Origin: Nemertoderma westbladi
Lineage: Eukaryota; Xenacoelomorpha; Nemertodermatida; Nemertodermatidae
Assembly: GCA_032718475.1 (NCBI GenBank)
Contig: JAUCBJ010004064.1
Location: forward strand, 1-38,809
DNA length: 38,809 bases
Reading direction: 5' to 3'
Program-made: the position numbers and the translations under genes
Notes under the pieces: model-generated
Database searches by the model: none
The model's input: only the letters and a program-made list of their open reading frames with translations
What the model was told of the DNA's origin: nothing
Shown: positions 28,638 through 38,809 of the stretch, piece by piece
Numbering within the stretch: the first letter of the stretch is position 1
How the letters are laid out: every line of letters starts with the position of its first letter

Positions 28638-31600
28638 CTAGGAGAACAAATCGTTAATATAATTAGCATTTTAACATACGGCTTACCTCCCGGCGGGGAC
28701 TTCTCTTATTGGTAAAATTTAATTAGCAACGCGGTATATTAATATAGCAGCTTACCTTATCCTGTATATCCAACCGACAGCCCTGTCTCACTAACAACCT
28801 CACTATCTGCGTATGTTGTCTCTCCACCGAGAGATGCAACGCCGACTGTAGGTTCCCATTCTGTATGTTCACGTCGGCCCTCCCCAGATGGACCAACAAC
28901 TCCGCGACCTCGCAATGATTATTCAACGAGGCCAGATGCAACGCGGTGTAGCCGTCGTCTTTAGGCTCGTCCACCACCCAGGCTCGCGGCAACTTAGCCA
29001 ATAGTATCCGAACAGCCGAGGGGTTGCCGCGCAACGCGGCGTGATGCAACGCGCAGAAGCCGTTGTTATTGGTGAGTCGCATATCGGCGTTGTAATCCAG
29101 GAGTAGTTGAATCATATCCTCTCGTTTCTTGCTGATGGCGTCGTGTAACGGAGTGTCGCCCTCGTTGTCCTGGAGACTGGGCAGCGCGCCCAGCACTAAC
29201 AGCTGCTTGACGACGCCCACGTGGCCCTTATTGACCCCGATATGGAGCGCGGTCTGTCTGCGTTTGTTCCGGGCGTTGAGGTCGGCCCCGGTGCGACTGA
29301 GCAGCTCGATGACTGCGGGCTCGTCCCCGAAGGCCGAGTGGTGCACGGCTCGGTCCCCGTCCCGATCCTCGATCTCCAACTCGACCCCGTGACGGATGAG
29401 TCCCCGCACGACCTCGATGTGGCCGTTCTGGGAGGCGGCTTGCAGCGCCGTGTGGCCCGCGAACACCCCGTTGGGGTCCGCGTCGCTCCGGCCCAACAAC
29501 TCCTCGACCCTCCCGCCGTCCCCGTTCGCCGCCGCTTTCACTAAATCCTCGTTAACGTCGCCCGTCACGTGCGTCTCGAATAGTTTCTTTAGCAGCGCCG
29601 AGAGTCTCTCGCTGCTGTTCGATGCGCTGGTAGCGCCCGCCTCTGAGTCCACACGACTAACGGCTCCCGGGTTGTAAGTCCAAGACGTTCCGCAAACTTC
29701 CACCTTTATAAGGGAAATAATAAAATAATTAACTAAGTCGTATAATTCACTCTTAATGCGAAATAATATCAAACTGAGAGGCAATTTAAACAGAAAACTA
29801 TCCTGGATGTCGGAAGAGCCGATGAACGGATGAACCTGTTACAAATACAGCGATGGAGCGGCATATTGATTATATCCATGTTTGGTCATTATTAAAAAAT
29901 CTAACAATAATTTTAGGCTGCAAGTTGTTCGATGTGAGGTTGGAATTGTTCACGTTGAATATTGCATTGATGTAACACTGACTGTATATATATATATTAT
30001 AAAAAGTTGTTTTACAGACTGGTATTACTTTACGGCATTACAGTGGTAGACGACCTACGAATAATATATACGACATTAAGGGGAGGGACATACAAGGGGG
30101 ACTTAACTTAACACCTATATATATAGAGGTAGTGAAGAAAAATTTAATAGCTGTTCATTGTGCTTATCAAATTCCCCTTAAAAAGAGCTTTCGAATGATA
30201 TATGTTTGTTTATAGATTTTGAAACAAAAATTGTTTTGACGAAAATCCCATCTTAAGTTTGGCCACTTTTAGTGATTGTTACCGGCTATAGGGGGAATAT
30301 AATATAATACTTCTAGATAGATACCAATTTAGTTTCCAGAGCAACGGAAATTTGTCTAATAATTGAACCATTTTTAATACCAATGTTGCTGTTACAATAT
30401 AAGGACCTTATTTACACAACTTCTCTACTAAACGGGTGGATGTAACCTCGCCAATCGGATTTATCGACCTCAAAAACCCTTATCCCCAAAAAATGTATTT
30501 GTTATATGATAAACTATTGTGCTTTTCAAACGAAAACAAATAAATAAATTACACCTAAAATCAATAGAGCAATCACATTTTAATTATGTGAAAAATCTTC
30601 ACTAACATTAATGGAAATTATGAAATTTCCCTGCAGTGGAAAATTGTATAATTATTTTACAACGGTTTCCTTAATATAACGTGAAGTTTTTGATATATTT
30701 AAAAATTTTATGCGACTTCTAGTTACCGAGATATAGCAATTAATGTGTAACACGCCAGTTTAAATATTACTAATTTCCCATTGAATCACAGCTTATTGTG
30801 AAATTAATTAAATTATTCTGGAACGTCACCAATTTGCCACTTACTTTTCCCTACTGTTCCTTTTGTTTGGCTTGTGTTAAGCAAATTTACGCAGAATTTC
30901 CATGAATAAACATATGATCCGCAAAATAAAATTATATAGACTTTTTTTGGTCATTTATAAGGTAATATAGAATCCAAAATATGTGGTTCGGATTAATTGC
31001 GAAATACTTATGGGTTTTTTGCTAGATTGACTTGACTATAAGTCATCTGATGATGTGGCAGATCTAAATAAGGAATACGATCAGAATCGACAGCATGGAG
31101 AATAACAAAGTATCAGGATTTATAGCTATAAAATAAATGTATAGTAAAAACAATTTTAATGAATGACAAAGTATCAGGATTGATAGCTATAAATGTATAG
31201 TAAAAAACAATAATGATGTTGATAATTAATGTTGAAATGGTGAAAATGTTGATAATTTGGAAATTTGTTTTTGAATTCTCCATTGTATTATACTGTATAT
31301 TGACTACTTTTTCTGTATCTGTTTTTGTGCTTTTATCCATTAAGTCTCATTTCAAACGTCATACTTATCTACTTTTACAGCTAATCTGCTAAAGAAATAT
31401 TTCGTTTTGAGGTTAACAATTGAGTGAAAGAATATGTAATATAATGTTGGATGATATTATCTTTCTGTTGTACAGTAAAATTTATTTTTGCAATTGATAA
31501 CAACCTTGTTGGTCCGACCGAGGTTGCATCATGTACCGAAGGGAAAACAACACCTTGTGGGGGTGCATCATGTACCGAAGGGAAAACAACACGTTGTGGG

Positions 31601-34600
31601 CGTGCATCATGTACCGAAGGGAAAACAACACCTTGTGGGGGGTGCATCATGTACCGAAGGGAAAACAACACCTTGTGGGGGTACATCATGTACCGAAGGG
31701 AAAACAACACCTTGTGGGGACACGTGCATCATTTACCGAAGGGAAAACAACACCTTGTGGGCGTGAATCATGTACCGAAGGGAAAACAACACCTTGTGGG
31801 CGTGCATCATGTACCGAAGGGAAAACAACACCTTGTGGGGACACGTGCATCATTTACCGAAGGGAAAACAACACCTTGTGGGCGTGAATCATGTACCGAA
31901 GGGAAAACAACACCTTGCGGGCGTGCATCATGTACCGAAGGGAAAACAACACCTTGCGGGCGTGCATCATGTACCGAAGGGAAAACAACACCTTGTGGGG
32001 GTGCATCATTTACCGAAGGGAAAACCACACCTTGCGGGCGTACATCATGTACCGAAGGGAAAACAACACCTTGTGGGCGTGAATCATGTACCGAAGGGAA
32101 AACAACACCTTGCGGGCGTGCATCATGTACCGAAGGGAAAACAACACCTTGCGGGCGTGCATCATGTACCGAAGGGAAAACAACACCTTGTGGGCGTGAA
32201 TCTTGTACCGAAGGGAAAACAACACCTTGCGGGCGTGCATCATGTACCGAAGGGAAAACAACACCTTGCGGGCGTGCATCATGTAACGAAGGAAAAACAA
32301 CACCTTGTGGGGGTGCATCATGTACCGAAGGGAAACAACACCTTGTGGGGGTGCATCGTGTACCAAAGGGAAAACAACACCTTGTGGGCGTGCATCATGT
32401 ACCGAAGGGAAAACAACACCTTGTGGGCGTGCATCATGTACCGAAGGGAAAACAACACCTTGTGGGCGTGCATCATGTACCGAAGGGAAAACAACACCTT
32501 GTGGGCGTGCATCATGTACCGAAGGGAAAACAACACCTTGTGGGGGTGCATCATGTACCGAAGGGAAAACAACACCTTGTGGGCGTGCATCATGTACCGA
32601 AGGGAAAACAACACCTTGTGGGCATGCATCATGTACCGAAGGGAAAACAACACCTTGTGGGCGTGCATCATGTACCGAAGGGAAAACAACACCTTGCGGG
32701 CGTGCATCATGTACCGAAGGGAAAACAACACCTTGTGAGCGTAGGTGTACGGACATTTCCGACCCGGACAATTCCGACCCATGAAAATTTAATTAGACCC
32801 TTGGCTTTGAATGGGTCGGAATTGTCCGGGTCGGAATTGTCCGGATCGCAATTGACCGGGTCGGAATTGTCCTAACTTCGTGGGCATGCATCATGTACCG
32901 TACAACACCTTGTGGGGGTGCATCATGTACCGCAGGGAAAACAACAGCTTGCATGGATGAACAATGTCTTAAAAAGGATTCGATAATAATAATTGGTAAT
33001 AAAAGACTTAAATTAATTGAAACAAAGGTTTGCCAAAAAGCTTTTGGAGAAGTTTTTTGGACTTTTTGGAGATACTGGGTTTTGGCATAAATCCAAATCC
33101 CAATATCTCCAAAAAGTTTCATACCAAAACCCAGTATCAACGACTATGCCTCATTTCATGAGTAATAATTAAATTCTTGGAAATAGATTCCTGTTTTTTA
33201 TTGGTTGGCTAAATTAACCAATGGCTTCCCTTGGTTCTGACAAATTTTGGGTTCATTTCATAGCTTTGATCATCAATCGCAGAAGGTCCAAAGTCTTTTG
33301 CGTTTTTCTCAAAATGAAAAATTTGGGGATACTGTGTTTTCGAATGAAAGGGCCGTGCAAGTGCGGAGCTATTTTGGATCGGCTAGCCTTTAGTGCGGAG
33401 GCTATAAGTTGAGCACCGGTGCTGAAATACATAAGCCGTTGTCATATGACCTCTATATGACACATATATATTTTTTGGGTTTGAGCACCAGTGCACAATC
33501 CGCACTGCACTAGTACCAGTGCGGATTGAGCGCCGGTGCTCAATATTTCCACTTATATATATGGCGGGATTTTTAAAATTCCCAAAGATTACCTATTATT
33601 TGATTTAGTTCATTAATTAATTAATTAATCGATAGTTAAGCAATAACTGTCTAATGTTTACTTTTTATATGTTAATGTATATTGCATGAGCAAATGTGCT
33701 GTTGTAACAATAACAATGTTATTTCATATTGTTTTACTTTCTGAATGTTTTTAAATTTTAAAACCCAAATGAATGATGGGGGGGGGGGGGGGGGTTGGGG
33801 TGGGGGTCGTTAAACTCTAGATTATCTACTACGCCCAGCCCATACACAAGCATGGACCCAAGGGAGGGGAGGCTATGGGGCTACCCCCGGACCCAAGGGA
33901 GGGGAGGCTATGGGGCTACCCCCGGACCCAAGGGAGGGGAGGCTATGGGGCTACCCCCGGACCCAAGGGAGGGGAGGCTATGGGGCTACCCCCGGACCCA
34001 AGGGAGGGGAGGCTATGGGGCTACCCCCGGACCCAAGGGAGGGGAGGCTATGGGGCTACCCCCGGACCCAAGGGAGGGGAGACTATGGGGCTACCCCCGG
34101 ACCCAAGGGAGGGGAGGCTATGGGGCTACCCCCGGAACCAAGGGAGGGGAGGCTATGGGCAGATGGGGCTAGTAAAATAATAAAAAAATTTGAAAATTTT
34201 TGATGAAATTCAAACCACTAACCCAGGACGGGAAGGAGCTAATGAGATGCGGTTTTTTCCAAGGTGGCTCTCCATTGTTTTATGATATTGAATTTGAGCA
34301 CCGGTGCCCAAAGACATTCCCACAAAATGTAATTAGCAAAAAGTAAATTGTTGAGCACCGGTGCACAATCCGCATTTGAGGAACTACACAGGAATGTTCA
34401 CCGGTGCAAAATCCGCACTAACTAAACGCCAATCCTCAAATACTGCCGCAGTCATGGAACAGCACGTGGTTGTTCACTGGTGCAAAATTCACAGTAACAA
34501 AGAACCAGTGGTTTCGGAGCCGCAGCTAACGTGTTAACAGTCTATACAAAAACCAATTCTTCTTTCCGATCTTGATAAATGCCTTCCCCACGCCCACACC

Positions 34601-36154
34601 ACCCCAATTCAATACAGTTTTTAACTTTAATACTTTTTCTTTACTTTTACTACTTTTACTTTAATATTTAGTTTATATAGATTTTATATACCAGGCAATA
34701 CAGACCCAAAACTAAACAAAAGATTAACCAATTTGCGTAATTTGCGTTACGTAATTTAAGGACCTTTTAAAATCACGTAACGCTTTTTTGTATGGACTAA
34801 TTTTGGACAGGCTATATAGTTTATTCCCATTGGCAGCTCAAATATGATGCTATGATAATGACTGAGATTGCCACTGAATGCCATTCCATCTCCACCAGAT
34901 GAACTTAAAGTTTTTAGATTGGGCATTGTAGGGTTTCAACCACGATCGATTTTCAACTGATGTTGATTTCAACTGATTGAAGAAGAAACTTTAAGTAAAT
35001 TAGAAAGGTTAGCGACTCACCTTTAGGTCCCCGTCGTGGTATATCTGCTGGATCCTTCCGATCTTCCCCAAAGTTGGCGCCATCGCCTCAGCCCACTCGC
35101 CATGCCCTCGTTGGAGGGATTTAATGCGATCGAGGTCCCCGCAGACCAAGACGAGGTCCCCCACCGAGTAGACGGCCCCCTGCTGGCCGACAGGGGGAGC
35201 CGAGGGGGGCTCCTCGGTGGAGGGCGCCGACGCCTTGGTCAGCACGGCCGGGTTGAACGTCCAGCGGTTGCCGCTGGGGTAGGAGACCACCACGTCGGAG
35301 TCCTCATCCACTCCGACTACCACTCCGGTCGTCGCCAACGTCTCGTACATCCCGTCCGTCCAGCCCCCGTGCCCGTGCTGCAGACTCTGCACGACCTCCA
35401 GCTCCAGGTCTATGTGCACCGGGTCGCCCACCTGGTAGACCGAGGCGACGCCAGCCGAAGATACGCCCCCCGGTTCCCCTAACGACGGGAGGTGATCCCG
35501 GTAGAAACATCCGCCCTTCCCGTCGCTAACCGCCTTTAGGTCCGACATTCCTTCAAATCCAACCCGGTAAAGATTCTTGGAGCCGTTGTCCCAGACGACG
35601 TAGGCCGCAGACCGGGGGTTCCCCCCACTCCAGTCCTGCAACTCGGTGACCTTCCCCCGCCTTCCGTTCCCCCCGTCCTGGTCCTCCCATTGCCAGTCTA
35701 CCCCCCGCACAACCCGAGCCCCGGGGAAGATACCTCTTCCAACGATCTTCTTGGACTTCCGACGCTGTTCCATCAGCTGCTTATCGTCCGACGTTGGATT
35801 CGTTAACCGGAAGAAGCGGTGACGTAGACTGTGCTTGTCGCTATGGTAACATGCACTGCACAGGTCGTAGTTGGAGCACTCGGCGCATTTCCAGCGGATC
35901 CCGTATATCGGTTGCATCCGACACGTGTCGCACATAGTGGATTCATGTTTAATCCCGGTGGGGGCGCTGTCGTACTGGCGCAGATCGAAGGCCCCCGCGC
36001 ACCGGTAGTTGGCGGCAGTACCGTTGTCCCAGACAACCACAACTTCCTCTGGGGACTCGAAACTTCTCACTGTTCCCAGATGGCCCTCCCCTCCATCTTG
36101 TTTGCACCACTTCCAATCGACTCCACGAACAACCCGACACCCCACTCCCTCCAT
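27705..36154 (-). CDS. mib1: mind bomb E3 ubiquitin ligase (complete CDS, 3 coding exons)
   Basis: Coding exons 35021-36154, 28756-29703 and 27705-28637 join in phase 0 to give 1004 residues, close to vertebrate MIB1 (about 1006). Domains in order: MIB/HERC2 (about 1-65), ZZ zinc finger (72-121; C75, C78, C90, C93, C99, C102, H108, H112), second MIB/HERC2 (140-218), mind-bomb repeat region (about 235-395), ankyrin repeats (about 430-770), RING1 (806-840), RING2 (853-887) and RING3 (961-993). The protein ends in RILLY, as in MIB1. The family ubiquitinates Delta/Jagged ligands, driving their endocytosis in Notch-signal-sending cells. All RING cysteines and histidines look intact. The ATG at 36154 is the first in frame after an upstream TAA. 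A roughly 12-residue segment that human MIB1 has after DMQDVGK is absent here. Three RINGs and close identity favour MIB1 over MIB2. Confidence 0.97.
28638..28755 (-). other. mib1 second coding intron (118 bp)
   Basis: A short GT-AG intron in phase 0 between GTAAGC and TTCTCCTAG. Nothing else is recognised in it. Confidence 0.9.
28756..29703 (-). CDS. mib1: mib1 coding exon 2 (ankyrin repeats)
   Basis: The exon has 316 codons between an acceptor ATAAAG|GTGGAA and a donor ATAAG|GTAAGC (GT at 28755-28754). The protein starts [12 protein letters not shown] and runs through successive ankyrin repeats with the usual GxTALxxAxxxGH pattern (for example [39 protein letters not shown]), ending at LDIQDK. 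The acceptor has only a modest pyrimidine tract, but continuity with exons 1 and 3 fixes it. Confidence 0.95.
31527..32745. repeat. 39-bp minisatellite, about 31 copies
   Basis: Unit ACCGAAGGGAAAACAACACC plus TTGTGGGCGTGCATCATGT. Because 39 is divisible by three and the unit lacks stops in five of six frames, very long open frames appear on both strands (such as [13 protein letters not shown] repeats). It lies inside the mib1 intron and shows no start, splice or domain evidence for coding. One unit has lost an A (about 32335), switching frames. Confidence 0.96.
32757..32876. repeat. 26-bp perfect inverted repeat and 15-bp tandem units
   Basis: Bases 32757-32782 are perfectly inverted at 32811-32836 around a 28-base loop. 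The right side continues as four tandem GGGTCGGAATTGTCC-like units to about 32872. Confidence 0.92.
33061..33117. repeat. 57-bp near-perfect hairpin
   Basis: ACTTTTTGGAGATA pairs with TATCTCCAAAAAGT (14 bp), then TGGG/CCCA and TTTGG/CCAAA after one mismatch and one bulge; loop CATAAAT. A further partial copy (ACCAAAACCCAGTATC) follows at about 33123. Confidence 0.85.
33412..34490. repeat. Dispersed GAGCACCGGTGC palindromes, about 6 copies
   Basis: GAGCACCGGTGC or close variants recur near 33412, 33484, 33530, 34297 and 34352, with half-length forms near 34400 and 34470. Several are followed by AATCCGCA. Bases about 33482-33543 form a 26-bp stem with three mismatches around CACTAGTAC. Confidence 0.75.
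33850..34162. repeat. 35-bp GC-rich minisatellite, about 9 copies
   Basis: Unit ACCCAAGGGAGGGGAGGCTA plus TGGGGCTACCCCCGG, almost identical copies, preceded by a G run at about 33778-33795. Open frames across it are a by-product of the repeat. Confidence 0.96.
34491..35018. other. Distal part of the mib1 first coding intron
   Basis: No feature recognised apart from the donor region of coding exon 1. Confidence 0.5.
35021..36154 (-). CDS. mib1: mib1 coding exon 1 (MIB/HERC2, ZZ, mind-bomb repeats)
   Basis: The exon holds 378 codons, from the ATG to a donor reading CTAAAG|GTGAGT (GT at 35020-35019). It encodes both MIB/HERC2 domains, the ZZ finger between them and most of the mind-bomb repeat region, which binds Notch ligand tails. 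The exon ends at DGDLK, and the next begins VEVCGTSW, exactly the order in vertebrate MIB1. It is much more GC-rich than the surrounding introns. No upstream exon was sought beyond the in-frame stop, so the 5' UTR is undefined. Confidence 0.95.
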
Positions 36155-36323
36155 TACATAGCACGTTTTGCTTTATAATTTAGGAACAGTCAGACAGTGA
36201 CATAGTAGGCCCCCTACAGTAGTCAGGTAGTACCGGTAGCGGTAAGTACCGTACGATGTGCCCCCTACCGGTCAGCCGGTAATAAAATCCAGAAATCACT
36301 CAATTTTAACCAAGCAGCCAAGC
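36155..36323 (-). promoter_or_regulatory. Probable mib1 5' UTR/promoter region
   Basis: Sequence immediately upstream of the ATG. It has in-frame TAA at about 36172 and several ACCGGTA-type palindromes (about 36233, 36268), but no TATA box was seen. The transcription start is unknown. Confidence 0.35.
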
Positions 36324-36354
36324 CCAAAAGAACCCAACTGACACCCAAGTTATA

Positions 36355-36601
36355 GTTCATATGCGTACCTCTGGTATTTTCGTATTGCAAAAATAAGACT
36401 ATAAGTATGAAATACCCTATGTTGTTGAGATATTGTTTATTGTTTTGGTTAGAAAAGCCCACCACTGTTGACTCGTAACCTGCTCCTTTCCGTTAATTAA
36501 GTAGGGCCTAATGGAGATTAGTTTATTTATTGTTTTGGTTACTGGGTTAGAAAACACCACCACTGTAACCTGCTTCTTTTGCCAGAGGTACGCATATGAA
36601 C
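36355..36601. repeat. Short foldback with 20-bp perfect termini
   Basis: GTTCATATGCGTACCTCTGG at 36355-36374 is perfectly inverted at 36582-36601. Inside are two direct copies of a TTTATTGTTTTGGTTA...CCACCACTGT...GTAACCTGCT block (about 36425 and 36526). Confidence 0.75.
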
Positions 36602-36656
36602 GATAACCGACACCCACTTTCACCCAACTGCCCAACCCTGTATGGAATCCATCCAA

Positions 36657-37138
36657 AAAGTGCGCCGGGTAGCGCGCCGACCAATTTTTATTCGCGCCGC
36701 GCGCCGATGCCATTTCGAAGAAAAACTCCGCGCCAACTAAATTTTTAAGCACGCCGATGCAATTTCGAAGAAACCCCGCGCCAACTAAATTTTTAAGCGC
36801 GCCACACATTGAAACAATTTTGAAGAACGCCACGCCAATGCAACTAGTCAATTTTGAGGGAGTGTAACCAATCTGTCAATGTCAGTCAGTACTGCTGTAC
36901 CAGTCCCTGCTGCCCTATAGGCCTACACCTATTTTTAAACAGCTAATGCAATTAAGGCACTTCCATAATCAGATAATTGTTAAACCTGTAAACTAACAAA
37001 TCGGCGCCGGTTTTTATTTTTGGGAGCGCCACACCTGCACGCGCCAAAGCCGGCGCGCTTTACGATTTTCGAGCGCGCCACGCGCCACATTGGCGCGCTT
37101 TTATTGCAAAGTGCGCCGGATTAATCCGGCGCAAAGTG
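36657..37138. mobile_element. GC-rich MITE-like element with GCGCGCC repeats
   Basis: Ends carry inverted TGCGCCGG sequences (about 36660 and 37119-37133), flanked by TGTATGGAATCCAT on the left and GTATGGATTCCA on the right. GCGCGCC and GGCGCGC recur at both ends. Three tandem copies of a roughly 49-bp unit (GCCGATGC...TTTCGAAGAA...CCAACTAAATTTTTAAG) lie at 36702-36845. A 22-bp perfect palindrome centred on GGATTAATCC is at 37111-37132. Confidence 0.6.
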
Positions 37139-37965
37139 TATGGATTCCAGTCTGGCACCCAACTAGAACTCTGCTACAACCTGACAACCCTGACAACCAG
37201 CGGCGTCGCGTGGCGGTCAGGGGGAGGGGGGGGGTGGCCGGGTGGGGGGAGTTGCGTTGCCCCGGGCTGCCGGGTGCAGTGCAGGCCAGACAGCCAGAGG
37301 GGGGCGAAAAAATGAGCTGGAGCCAAGCTTTTATCACTGTTTTAGATAGGCCTATTACTGTATTATGTATTACCAGATTACGTATTAGCCTATCAGCCTA
37401 TACAGTCAGACAGTCTGACAGTGCTGCAGTGACAGTCTGGCAGTACTGCAGTAGGTCAGTTATGTCTATGTGTTCAATTGCAAGAAAACGACTTGTTGAA
37501 ACCCACATTATAGGTCTGTCAGTCTGTAGGTCCTTCGTCCTTCGCTGCTTCGGGCCTTACAACTTATGGCAATAACAATGTCAGAAATTCCGCTAAATTT
37601 AATTTCTTAGATTACCGGTATGACTTTGGGCTGGGGCCGGGTCAGTGGTGGGGGGCCTGGGTTTGCACATCCGGCGCCGAGCACTTCTCACAGACTATAC
37701 TATACTGAAAGACACATTTCTGCATTTCTTGCGTTTTCATTACCTTAACTTTTCAATCGATTTTATTGCAAATACCTTTCAAAGAAACCTGAATGTAGAT
37801 GTAAAAAATATATTAGTAGGAAATGTGAGTCAGGAAATGTTTGGAAATTCCTATTTATTTTTCCGGAAATTTCCCTAGATTTTCCGAAAATTTCCTTTTG
37901 ATGTAGGCCCCATATCATTACACCATGTCCTGGTATATAGTGTCGTTATTCTGGTACATGGACTC
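37139..37965. other. Upstream flank without recognised genes
   Basis: Open frames occur (for example 37090-37575 plus) but read low-complexity CAGTCTG-type sequence and a G-rich stretch. No domain or splice evidence. Confidence 0.5.
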
Positions 37966-38809
37966 CCCCCCCCCCCCCCCCCCAAAAAAATTTTTCTAAA
38001 AATCTTAATGAGATTGCATGAAATTTGAAACAGAGTTAGTTTCACCTCTCTCCTCCTTACTGGGTGAGCCAGAATTTTTATTTTTGCTTTCAATCTTTAG
38101 CTACAAGCGTTTGAAAAAGGTGTCTCCCGTGATATTTCACCAGTTACACTGCAGTTATTCATGAACCTTATCGCGATTTGTTGGTAGAAATAGAAAGATA
38201 ACCATGCAAGGATTCCAAAAATGTAAAAATATTTGAATTTGGTTGTGAAATAGCTGAGATATGAGCGTTCAAAAGTTTTATGGTTTTGCACCTGCGCGAG
38301 GCTGTTTTATTCTATTAAATAAAAACACCATATTCTAGAACATTTTGTTTATGTATGAATAGCTATCATAATAGTATGTTTAAAGAAGCATTGCATTGTT
38401 GACCAGCTACGTATGGGATAAACAAAATGTTCCAGAATATGATGTATTTATTAAATAGAATAAATGGCGTGCAGGGGAAGCAAATACATGCAACTTTCGA
38501 ATGCCCATATCTCGGCTATTTCTCTACCAAATTCAAATGTTTTTACATTTTTGGAATCCCTGCACGACTAGCTTTAAATTAGTACTAACAAATCATAATA
38601 AGGTTGAAGAATAACTTTGGTGTGACCTGGTGCAATTTCGCCGGAGACACTATTTTCAAAAGCTTGTAGCTAAAGATTGAAAGCAAAAATAAAAATTCTG
38701 GCTCACCCAGGAAGGAGGAGGGAGATGAAACTATCTCTGTTTCAAATTTCATGCAATCTCATTAATATTTGTATAAAAAAAATTTTTTTTTTGGGGGGGG
38801 GGGGGGGAG
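37966..38809. mobile_element. Large inverted repeat reaching the window edge
   Basis: Left arm about 37966-38352 and right arm 38418-38809 are inverted copies with moderate divergence, around a 65-bp loop. The left arm starts ACTCCCCC... followed by AAAAAAATTTTT, and the right ends AAATTTTTTT followed by a G run and GGAG, so homopolymer C/G runs form the termini. No coding capacity. The right boundary may lie beyond the window. Confidence 0.85.

Larger units (their letters stand above)
29704..35020 (-). other. mib1 first coding intron (about 5.3 kb)
   Basis: The phase-0 intron runs from GTGAGT to CTTATAAAG. Bases 29704-31520 are AT-rich with no recognisable gene. The rest holds a 39-bp minisatellite, a 15-bp foldback, two strong hairpins, a dispersed GAGCACCGGTGC palindrome and a 35-bp minisatellite, listed separately. 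No credible exon was found. Confidence 0.85.

Noticed and set aside
31451-32875. A 474-codon plus-strand open frame of 13-residue repeats
   Set aside because: It is produced by a 39-bp minisatellite open in five frames, lies within the mib1 intron, and lacks signal, domain or splice support.
33795-34203. Gly/Pro-rich repeat ORFs
   Set aside because: Generated by the 35-bp minisatellite, which has all three plus frames open.
37090-37575. 161-codon plus-strand open frame
   Set aside because: Begins inside the GC-rich MITE and runs through low-complexity sequence, with no domain or splice support.

Overview
The window is animal nuclear DNA, probably from a marine invertebrate; the taxon is my inference. 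Genes are split by GT-AG introns, introns are packed with retrotransposon fragments, foldback elements and minisatellites, and one gene is a near full-length mind bomb E3 ligase. The short palindrome TAGGCCTA is scattered throughout, which would fit a deuterostome such as an echinoderm, but I cannot prove that.

Three genes are well supported. (1) mib1 on the minus strand, 36154 down to 27705: three coding exons joined in phase 0, 1004 residues, all MIB/HERC2, ZZ, ankyrin and three RING domains present. It would ubiquitinate Notch ligands. (2) Downstream on the same strand, 23830 to 2154: seven exons of a single-pass receptor, with every internal splice phase matching. It carries fibronectin-III/cytokine-receptor domains, a glycosylated stalk, a transmembrane helix and a Box1-like tryptophan/proline motif. 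I read it as a gp130/Domeless-type class I cytokine receptor, with signal peptide and cytoplasmic tail missing. (3) An intronless plus-strand gene at 21589-22191, nested in an intron of the receptor, encoding a 200-residue cysteine-rich secreted protein with a probable GPI-anchor signal.

Layout. 1-2153: unassigned minus-strand open stretches, a LINE 3' fragment, a degenerate short tandem repeat. 2154-11767: the last six receptor exons, with introns holding LINE fragments, a hammerhead-ribozyme element (about 5066-5678), a 26-bp tandem array and a LINE (about 7640-10300) split by a foldback element that carries a second hammerhead ribozyme. 11911-18364: a 59-bp satellite of about 109 units inside one receptor intron; on the receptor's sense strand every unit carries a consensus-like 5' splice site. 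18509-23830: two receptor exons, a long inverted repeat split by a CR1-like LINE 3' end, the nested gene, another LINE copy. 23831-27704: gap with a 32-bp minisatellite. 27705-36154: mib1, whose 5.3-kb first coding intron holds a 39-bp and a 35-bp minisatellite, several perfect hairpins and a dispersed palindrome. 36155-38809: the mib1 upstream region with a GC-rich MITE and a large inverted repeat reaching the window edge.

The most unusual signals are the two hammerhead ribozymes sharing a downstream tail (one in a foldback element with a 12-bp target-site duplication), the invertebrate gp130-like receptor, and the satellite-borne array of decoy splice donors in its intron.
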